Shown here: positions 58,357 to 64,000 of the stretch, in pieces
How the letters are laid out: each line of letters opens with the position of its first letter
Numbering within the stretch: position 1 is the stretch's first letter
Assembly (NCBI RefSeq): GCF_030813715.1
Contig: NZ_JAUSUZ010000001.1
Location: forward strand, 5,332,001 to 5,396,000
Direction: 5' to 3'
From: Catenuloplanes indicus
GTDB taxonomy: Bacteria; Actinomycetota; Actinomycetes; Mycobacteriales; Micromonosporaceae
DNA length: 64,000 bases
Notes under the pieces: generated by a model
What the model saw: the letters and a program-made list of their open reading frames with translations, nothing else
Database searches by the model: none
Told to the model about the DNA's origin: nothing
Program-made: the position numbers and the translations under genes

Positions 58357-58968
58357 ATGGGTTCCATCAGCAGCATCAGCGGTGGGGCGAACACCGCGTA
58401 CGCGAACAGCGGCCGCGTCGAGCGCCGCGACCCGATGGCCACCGTCGCCAAGACGCTCGGCCTGGACAACAACACCCTCCGGGAGAAGATGAAGGAGGGG
58501 AACTCGCTCGCCGACATCGCGGAGACGCAGGGCGTCGCGAACGACGACCTGATCGCCGCGATCAAGCAGGGTCTGCCGGTGGACAAGGCCAACTCACCGC
58601 AGGCCACCGAGCTGGCGGAGTCGCTGGCCAATGCGACGAACGCGGGCGCGCTGGCCGCGGCCGGCGGTGCGGGCGGCCCGGGCGGCGCCGGTGCCGGCGG
58701 TCCGGGCGGCGGTCCCGGTGGCGGCCCGGGCGGCGGTCCCGGCGGCCAGCTCGGTGGTCCCGGGCTCAGCAGCCCGCCCCGCGCGACCACGGAATCGGAG
58801 TCGCTCAGCCGGATCAGCAATCTGCTGGAGATGTCCACCGACGAGGTCAGCGAGCAGGTGCACAGCGCCACCGACCTGCTCAACCTGGCCAGCTCCAAGG
58901 GCGTCACCACCGAGCAGCTGACCTCGGTCCTGCAGCGCAGCGGCAGCCTGGTCGACGTACGCGTCTGA
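58357..58968 (+). CDS. Gly-rich linker protein at the end of the che region, unknown
   Basis: About 203 residues. A Ser/Gly-rich start (GSISSISGGAN), then a helical block LGLDNNTLREKMKEGNSLADIAETQGVANDDLIAAIKQ (about 30-70). A Gly/Pro linker of about 40 residues made of GGP repeats follows (about 105-145), and a second helical block LLEMSTDEVSEQVHSATDLLNLASSKGVTTEQLTSVLQ closes it. The two helical blocks resemble each other. No signal peptide. AAGGAG lies 7 nt before the ATG. Position suggests a link to motility or sporulation. Confidence 0.72.
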   Translation: MGSISSISGGANTAYANSGRVERRDPMATVAKTLGLDNNTLREKMKEGNSLADIAETQGVANDDLIAAIKQGLPVDKANSPQATELAESLANATNAGALAAAGGAGGPGGAGAGGPGGGPGGGPGGGPGGQLGGPGLSSPPRATTESESLSRISNLLEMSTDEVSEQVHSATDLLNLASSKGVTTEQLTSVLQRSGSLVDVRV

Positions 58969-58985
58969 CCGGCCGCACACACGGC

Positions 58986-59014
58986 GAGGCCCGGGACGTA
59001 CCGTCCCGGGCCTC
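58986..59014. terminator. Terminator between convergent genes
   Basis: GAGGCCCGGGACG pairs with CGTCCCGGGCCTC around TAC, followed by TCGGGTTTT on the plus strand. Confidence 0.88.
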
Positions 59015-59026
59015 TCGGGTTTTGAT

Positions 59027-59293
59027 CTACTGCTCCTGGGCCGGTGGTTCCGGGGTCTCGGCCGGGCGCAGCCACTGCCAGGCCAGGAAGAGCAGGCCCA
59101 GCGCGAGCATGCCGAGGCCCATCCACAGGTTGATCCGGACGCCCTCGGCCTTGGCGATCTCGTCCTGGCCGTCGAAGAGGCCGACGGTGGTGACGATGAT
59201 GCCGTAGAGCGTGAAGAGTCCGCCGATCACACGCCGGACGTCGAAGGTACGGGCGGCCGAGGCGCGCTTCTGTTCGAGTTCGTTGTCGGTCAT
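59027..59293 (-). CDS. Small membrane protein paired with the SSS transporter
   Basis: About 88 residues with two TMs: VRRVIGGLFTLYGIIVTTVGLFDG and INLWMGLGMLALGLLFLAWQWL. A charged N-terminus and an acidic, Pro-rich C-terminus flank them. ATG 59293 with GGGGGAA upstream is preferred to GTG 59311, which overlaps the symporter stop. Such small proteins commonly follow sodium:solute symporters in actinomycetes; the function is unknown. Confidence 0.8.
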   Translation of the reverse strand: MTDNELEQKRASAARTFDVRRVIGGLFTLYGIIVTTVGLFDGQDEIAKAEGVRINLWMGLGMLALGLLFLAWQWLRPAETPEPPAQEQ

Positions 59294-59307
59294 CGTGGGT
59301 TCCCCCG

Positions 59308-60960
59308 TCACCAGATCGGGATGTAGAGCAGCACGGACAGGGCGAGGGCGATCACGCCCAGCAGCACCGGCGAGCGGTACCAGGCGGCGTCACCGGCCAG
59401 CGCGTCGCCGGCGCCGCCGGTGCCCTGCAGGCCGTAGACCAGGCCGCGCAGGTCGTCGTCGGACTTCGGGCGGGTCAGCGGCGTGATGATCAGCGCGACG
59501 ACGACCACGGTGAAGAACGCGATGCCGGCGCCCCAGAAGCTCTCCTCGAGGTCGGAGCCGAACGGCAGCGTCCCGGCCTTGTAGAGCAGGTAGACCGTGA
59601 ACGACGCGAGCGTGCCGAGCAGCAGCGACCAGAAACCGGCCTGCGCGGTCATGCGCTTCCAGAACATGCCGACGATAAATGTCGCGAACAATGGTGCATT
59701 GAATAAGCTGAATAGGGTTTGAATGTAGTTCATAATGTTGCTGAAATCGGCAGCGATAAATGCCGTGCCAATGCCGATCAGTACGCCGCAGACCGTGGCG
59801 ATCCGGCCCACCCGAAGGTAGTGCTCGTCCGGCCGGTCCTTGCGGACATAGGCCTGCCAGATGTCGTACGTGAAGACCGTATTGAAACCGCTGACGTTCG
59901 CGGCCATGCCGGCCATGAACGACGCGATCAGACCGGTGACCGCGATGCCGAGCACGCCGTTCGGCAGCAGGTCACGCATCAGCAGCGGGATCGCGTTGTT
60001 GTACTGCAGCGCGCCGGATTCCGCGCCCAGCCCGGACACGGTCACCAGCGCGATCAGGCCGGGCACCACGACCACGGCCGGGATCAACAGCTTCGGGAAC
60101 GCCGCGATGATCGGGGTACGCCGGGCCGCGCTCATGTTCCGGGCGCTCAGCGCGCGCTGCACCTCGGCGAAGTTCGTGGTCCAGTAACCGAACGAGAGCA
60201 CGAAGCCGAGGCCGAAGACGATGCCGATCCAGCTCGCGCCCAGCGGGTTGTCCGAGCCGCCGGTGTTCGCCCAGGTGTGCAACCCGGCCTCGCCGAGCGT
60301 GCTGTTCCGGACCGCGTCCGCCAGGCCGTTCACGCCGCCCACCTTGACCAGGCCGATCACGGTCAGCGGGATCAGGCCGGCCAGGATCACGAAGAACTGC
60401 AGCACCTCGTTGTAGATCGCCGAGGTCAGGCCGCCGACCGTGATGTACGCCAGCACGATCAGCGCGCCGACCACGATGGAAACCCACAGCGGCCAGCCGA
60501 GCAGCGCCTCCAGAACCAGCGCCAGCGCGAACAGGTTCACGCCCGCGATCAGCACCTGGGCGACCGCGAAACTCAGCGCGTTCAGCAGGTGCGTCGGCCG
60601 GTTGAAGCGGCGGAGCAGGAACTCCGGCACGCTGCGAACCTTGGAGCCGTAGTAGAACGGCATCATCACGATGCCCAGGAAGACCATCGCCGGTACGGCG
60701 CCGATCAGGTAATAGTGCAGCGTCATCATGCCGTACTGCGCGCCGTTCGCGGCCATGCCGATGATCTCGAGCGCGCCCAGGTTGGCCGAGACGAACGCCA
60801 GGCCGGTCACCCACGCCGGCAGCGACCGGCCGGACAGGAAGAAGTCGACGCTGGTCTTGATCGCGCGCCGGGCCGCGAAGCCCACGCCCAGCACGGTGCC
60901 GAAGTAGAGCACCAGAATCAGATAGTCGATGATGCCAAGATCGAGTCTTAGCTCCTCCAC
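59308..60960 (-). CDS. Sodium:solute symporter (SSS family)
   Basis: A 550-residue transporter with about 13 to 14 TMs. RAIKTSVDFFLSGRSLPAWVTGLAFVSANLGALEIIGMAANGAQYGM is the TM2-TM3 core, and GLIASFMAGMAANVSGFNTVFTYDIWQAYV contains the Na+-site region and the family TM8 motif (here SGFNTVFTYDIW). It resembles SGLT-type sugar/inositol symporters. The substrate is unknown. It starts at GTG 60960 with GGGGAGG upstream and is coupled to the small protein downstream. Confidence 0.92.
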   Translation of the reverse strand: MEELRLDLGIIDYLILVLYFGTVLGVGFAARRAIKTSVDFFLSGRSLPAWVTGLAFVSANLGALEIIGMAANGAQYGMMTLHYYLIGAVPAMVFLGIVMMPFYYGSKVRSVPEFLLRRFNRPTHLLNALSFAVAQVLIAGVNLFALALVLEALLGWPLWVSIVVGALIVLAYITVGGLTSAIYNEVLQFFVILAGLIPLTVIGLVKVGGVNGLADAVRNSTLGEAGLHTWANTGGSDNPLGASWIGIVFGLGFVLSFGYWTTNFAEVQRALSARNMSAARRTPIIAAFPKLLIPAVVVVPGLIALVTVSGLGAESGALQYNNAIPLLMRDLLPNGVLGIAVTGLIASFMAGMAANVSGFNTVFTYDIWQAYVRKDRPDEHYLRVGRIATVCGVLIGIGTAFIAADFSNIMNYIQTLFSLFNAPLFATFIVGMFWKRMTAQAGFWSLLLGTLASFTVYLLYKAGTLPFGSDLEESFWGAGIAFFTVVVVALIITPLTRPKSDDDLRGLVYGLQGTGGAGDALAGDAAWYRSPVLLGVIALALSVLLYIPIW

Positions 60961-61113
60961 GGAACACCTCCCCAGGTGCCGGCGTGGGGTGCCGGTCGCC
61001 GGGGCGTGGACTACCCCCCGGTAACGGCGCTTACACGCGCGAGATCGTGTTGCGCACCACGTGTCAGTTGATCACGAGCTAGGTAGGCTGCGGAGGTCGA
61101 AAAAGGGGGCGAA

Positions 61114-62541
61114 ATGGGGCGTGGCCGTCGCCTGCTGATCCTGCTGATCTGCTGCATGAGCCTGCTGATCGTGGGCCTGGACAACACGATCGTCCAGGTC
61201 GCGCTGCCGTCCATTCGCGCCGACCTGGGCGCCTCCGTCTCCGGCCTGCAGTGGACCGTCGACGCGTACACGCTGGTCCTGGCGAGCCTCCTGATGCTGG
61301 CCGGCTCGACCGCGGACCGCGTCGGACGGCGGCGCGTGTTCCAGACCGGCCTGCTCGTCTTCGCGCTCGGCAGCCTGGCCTGCAGTCTCGCGCCCACCCT
61401 GGAGTGGCTGATCGCAGCGCGCGTGCTGCAGGCGATCGGCGGCTCGATGCTCAACCCGGTCGCCATGTCGATCATCACGAACACGTTCACCGACCCGCGC
61501 GAACGCGCCCAGGCGATCGGCGTCTGGGGCGCGGTCAGCGGCCTCGGCATGGCGCTCGGCCCGGTCCTCGGCGGCATCCTGATCAACAGCGTCGGCTGGG
61601 AGGCGATCTTCTGGATCAACATCCCGGTCGGCATCGCCGCGATCGCGCTGACCGCGCTCTACGTGCCGGAGTCGCGCGCCGAACATCCGCGCCGCCCGGA
61701 CCCGGCCGGTCAGCTGCTGGTGCTGGCGTTCCTGGCCACGCTCACGTTCGGCATCATCGAGGGCCCGAACCTCGGCTGGACCTCGCCGGTCATCACCGGC
61801 GCGTTCGCCGTCGCCGCGCTGTCGCTGGCCGGACTGCTCCACTACGAACCGCGGCGTGACGAGCCCTTGCTCGACCTGCGCTTCTTCCGCAGCGCGCCGT
61901 TCTCCGGCGCGGTCGTCATCGCGATCAGCGGCTTCGCCGCGCTGGCCGGCATGCTCTTCCTCGGCACGCTCTACCTCCAGGAGGTGCGCGGCCTGTCCGC
62001 GCTGCACGCCGGCCTGTGGATGCTGCCGATCGCGGCCGCCACCGTCATCTTCTCGCCGATCGCCGGCCGGCTGGTCGGTGCGCGCGGCACCCGGCTCCCC
62101 CTGATCGTCGCGGGCGTCTCGATGACCGCGGCCGGTGCGATGCTCGCCGTGTTCACCGCCGCGACGCCGCTGCCGTGGATCCTGCTGCCGTACGCGCTGT
62201 TCGGCCTCGGGTTCGGCATGCTCAACACCCCGATCACCAACACCGCGGTCTCCGGCATGCCCCGCGCCCAGGCCGGACTGGCCGCCTCGGTCGCGTCCAC
62301 CAGCCGTCAGGTCGGCCAGTCCCTCGGCGTGGCTGTGATCGGCGCCGTGGTCGCCACCGGCCTCGGCGACGCGACCGGCGCGTCGCTCGCCGCGGACTTC
62401 CCGGCCGCCAGCCGCCCCGGCTTCCTCGTCGTCGCCGCCGGCGGCCTCGTCGTGCTCCTCGTCGGCCTCGCCACCACCACACCGCGCGCCAGGGCCTCCG
62501 CCGCCCGCGTTGCCGCCGCTCTCGACCCGGTCCACACCTGA
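61114..62541 (+). CDS. MFS transporter, DHA2 (EmrB/QacA-like) family
   Basis: A 475-residue exporter with about 14 TMs. LDNTIVQVALPSIRADLG (motif D1), LMLAGSTADRVGRRRVFQTGL (motif A) and GAVSGLGMALGPVLGGILI (motif C) define drug:H+ antiporters. Ends in an Arg/Ala-rich tail. AAAGGGGG precedes the ATG. The substrate is unknown; no regulator is in the same orientation, and the HxlR gene is convergent. Confidence 0.93.
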   Translation: MGRGRRLLILLICCMSLLIVGLDNTIVQVALPSIRADLGASVSGLQWTVDAYTLVLASLLMLAGSTADRVGRRRVFQTGLLVFALGSLACSLAPTLEWLIAARVLQAIGGSMLNPVAMSIITNTFTDPRERAQAIGVWGAVSGLGMALGPVLGGILINSVGWEAIFWINIPVGIAAIALTALYVPESRAEHPRRPDPAGQLLVLAFLATLTFGIIEGPNLGWTSPVITGAFAVAALSLAGLLHYEPRRDEPLLDLRFFRSAPFSGAVVIAISGFAALAGMLFLGTLYLQEVRGLSALHAGLWMLPIAAATVIFSPIAGRLVGARGTRLPLIVAGVSMTAAGAMLAVFTAATPLPWILLPYALFGLGFGMLNTPITNTAVSGMPRAQAGLAASVASTSRQVGQSLGVAVIGAVVATGLGDATGASLAADFPAASRPGFLVVAAGGLVVLLVGLATTTPRARASAARVAAALDPVHT

Positions 62542-62584
62542 CAACTCTCGCGCGGCATTCCCACGTAGCCCCCGCACCCGCGCG

Positions 62585-62694
62585 CTTTGCTCTGCTTACA
62601 TGACCAGAAGCCACAAATCGCACCGGTACGATGATCGCCCCGGCGTACCGCACAGTCTGGTTTGGTGGGTTTTGGCGATGTAAGCAGAGCAAAG
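62585..62694. repeat. 17-bp perfect inverted repeat between MFS and HxlR genes
   Basis: Arms CTTTGCTCTGCTTACAT (62585-62601) and its exact reverse complement (62678-62694) enclose 76 bp. The right arm with its flank GTGGGCGGGG resembles a single arm near 44029-44055. It may be a bidirectional terminator or a small mobile element. Confidence 0.7.
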
Positions 62695-62734
62695 GTGGGC
62701 GGGGCGCGGGGCGGGGTGGGAATTGCGGGGGAGG

Positions 62735-63100
62735 CTAGGCGGCGGTCGGGAAGCGGTGGATGTTCTGCTCGACCCAGGTGCGCAGCAGCGCGAGCGGGGC
62801 GCAGGCGTCGCGGCCGAGGTCGGTCAGCGAGTACTCGACGTGCAGCGGTACGGCGGGGAAGACCGTGCGGTCGACCAGGCCGTGCGCCTCCAAGCCGCGC
62901 AGCGTGTGAGTGAGCACCTTCGGGCTGACGCCCTGCAGCCGGTCGCGGAGCGCGCCGAACCGCTGCGGGCCGTTCTCCAGCGCGCCGAGCGCGAGCGCGC
63001 TCCACTTGTTGGCCAGCAGGTCCAGCATGTCGCGGCAGGGGCAGGCGGCGGAGTAGACGTCGCGCGGGCCGCAGGTCTCGGCGTGGGGCTTGGCGGGCAT
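62735..63100 (-). CDS. HxlR-family transcriptional regulator
   Basis: A 121-residue winged helix: CPCRDMLDLLANKWSALALGALENGPQRFGALRDRLQGVSPKVLTHTLRGLEAHGLVDRTVFPAVPLHVEYSLTDLG. Cys10, Cys20 and Cys22 cluster at the N-terminus as in redox- or electrophile-sensing HxlR proteins (HypR, QorR). Leaderless start: TATCCT lies 6 nt upstream. Divergent from the quinone-oxidoreductase-like gene it probably controls. Confidence 0.93.
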   Translation of the reverse strand: MPAKPHAETCGPRDVYSAACPCRDMLDLLANKWSALALGALENGPQRFGALRDRLQGVSPKVLTHTLRGLEAHGLVDRTVFPAVPLHVEYSLTDLGRDACAPLALLRTWVEQNIHRFPTAA

Positions 63101-63125
63101 CCGGCCAGGATAGTTCCCGAAGGGT

Positions 63126-63172
63126 AGTAGTTTCCTAGCGGTAACTACTGGTCATTGACGGTAACCACTACC
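63126..63172. promoter_or_regulatory. HxlR operator candidate
   Basis: AGTAGTTTCC (63126-63135) and GGTAACTACT (63140-63149) form a near-perfect inverted repeat. A further direct half-site GGTAACCACT follows at 63160-63169. TTGACG (63155-63160) and TACCGT (63180-63185) form the plus-strand promoter across the last half-site. Confidence 0.7.
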
Positions 63173-63192
63173 CCGGGGATACCGTCCGGTCC

Positions 63193-64000
63193 ATGAGCGA
63201 AACGATGCGCGCGGTCGCGTACCGCAAGAGTCTCCCGGCCGGCGAACCGGAGAGCCTGGTCGACGTGCAGCTGCCGGTGCCGGTGGCGCGCGGGCACGAC
63301 CTGCTGGTGCGGGTGCACGCGGTCTCGGTCAACCCGGTGGACACGAAGGTGCGGCGCGGCGGGGACCCGAAGGACGGCCTGCGTGTGCTGGGCTTCGACG
63401 CGTCCGGCGTGGTCGAGGCGGTCGGACCGGACGTCACCCGGTTCGCGGTCGGCGACGAGGTCTATTACGCGGGCTCGATCGGCCGGTCCGGCAGCGACGC
63501 GGAACTGCACCTGGTCGACGAGCGGGTGACCGGGCCGAAACCGGCGACGCTGAGCCACGCGGAGGCGGCCGCGCTGCCGCTGACCACGATCACGGCGTGG
63601 GAGAGCCTGTTCGAGAAGCTGCGGGTGACCTCGGCCAGCACCGGCACGCTGCTGGTCGTCGGCGCGGCCGGTGGCGTCGGCTCGATGGTGATCCAGCTGG
63701 CCCGGCGGCTGACCGCGCTGACCGTGATCGCGACCGCGTCCCGGCCGGAGTCGCGCGAGTGGGCGCTGCGGATGGGCGCGCACCACGTGGTCGACCACCG
63801 CGGCGGGCTCGCGGACGCGGTGCTGGCGCTGGTGCCGGGCGGCGTGGACCACGTGTTCACGGCGTTCGCGGAGGCCTCGCCGATCAGCGAGTACGAGCGG
63901 CTGACCGCGCCGTTCGGGCAGATCGTGGCGATCGACGACCCGGAGACGCTGGATGTCGTGCCGCTGAAGGGGAAGAGCATCAGCTGGCACTGGGAACTGA
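63193..64000 (+). CDS. Zinc-type alcohol dehydrogenase-like / quinone oxidoreductase (partial)
   Basis: 269 codons are visible and the gene runs off the window. MDR superfamily: VHAVSVNPVDTKVRRGG, VLGFDASGVVEAVG, LPLTTITAWESLFEKL and the NADPH motif VVGAAGGVGSMVIQLARRL. No catalytic Zn Cys/His set is seen, so it is of the Zn-independent QOR type (ZADH/YhdH-like). With the divergent HxlR gene this matches QorA/QorR or similar quinone-response pairs. TACCGT lies 7 nt before the ATG. Confidence 0.92.
   Translation, partial: MSETMRAVAYRKSLPAGEPESLVDVQLPVPVARGHDLLVRVHAVSVNPVDTKVRRGGDPKDGLRVLGFDASGVVEAVGPDVTRFAVGDEVYYAGSIGRSGSDAELHLVDERVTGPKPATLSHAEAAALPLTTITAWESLFEKLRVTSASTGTLLVVGAAGGVGSMVIQLARRLTALTVIATASRPESREWALRMGAHHVVDHRGGLADAVLALVPGGVDHVFTAFAEASPISEYERLTAPFGQIVAIDDPETLDVVPLKGKSISWHWEL

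Noticed and set aside
48393-58968. Complete flagellar or chemoreceptor locus
   Set aside because: No methyl-accepting protein, flagellin, motor or export genes are present; only signalling genes were found, so structural genes must be elsewhere.

Overview
The window is a 64 kb stretch of chromosome from a high-GC actinomycete. The best fit is Micromonosporaceae, probably a motile, zoospore-forming genus such as Actinoplanes or Catenuloplanes. Support comes from a GlnR orthologue, a mycothiol-dependent enzyme family member, a SAM-IV riboswitch, a Cys-rich leader peptide, many leaderless genes (a TANNNT box 6-8 nt before the start codon) and a complete chemotaxis cluster with FliA/WhiG-type promoters. 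No rRNA, tRNA, CRISPR array, prophage or intact insertion sequence was seen. Genus assignment is inference.

Layout. 1-10.1 kb: partial membrane protein, glpD, GlcD-like oxidase, DUF4031, HD hydrolase, FUSC-type membrane protein, a class V aminotransferase behind a SAM-IV riboswitch, a PrsW protease and a GroES-like protein. 10.1-19 kb: AI-2E permease, a repeat-rich gap, DinG-type helicase, DUF402, a DesK/NarL-type two-component pair and a NatAB-like ABC exporter. 19-30 kb: SigJ-like ECF sigma factor, a GDPD-like pseudoenzyme, DUF47-Pit phosphate uptake, Gfo/Idh oxidoreductase, NUDIX hydrolase, pstSCAB and glnR. 30-48 kb: membrane proteins, DUF2993, a sulfurtransferase-DUF1416 operon behind a Cys leader peptide, a 34-residue membrane ORF coupled to nitrobindin, DsrE, a Nur/Fur regulator, YgfZ, DUF849, hydrolases, an XRE-HbhA-DUF2516 locus, EI24, beta-glucosidase, MDMPI protein, MurB and a CAP-domain secreted protein.

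48-59 kb is the signalling region: a degenerate GGDEF protein, a degenerate histidine kinase divergent from an OmpR-type regulator, then cheA-cheW, an unknown protein, cheB-cheR-cheY-cheX-cheY-cheC/X-like and a Gly-rich protein. No chemoreceptor or flagellar structural gene is present here. 59-64 kb: sodium:solute symporter with a small partner, an MFS drug exporter, and an HxlR regulator divergent from a quinone-oxidoreductase-like gene cut by the window edge.

Themes are phosphate and nitrogen supply (glpD, Pit, Pst, GlnR), sulfur control by RNA (SAM-IV riboswitch, Cys leader) and chemotaxis. Gene-free gaps of about 0.4-0.8 kb carry a dispersed, partly palindromic repeat family, several tandem repeats and one AT-rich perfect inverted repeat.
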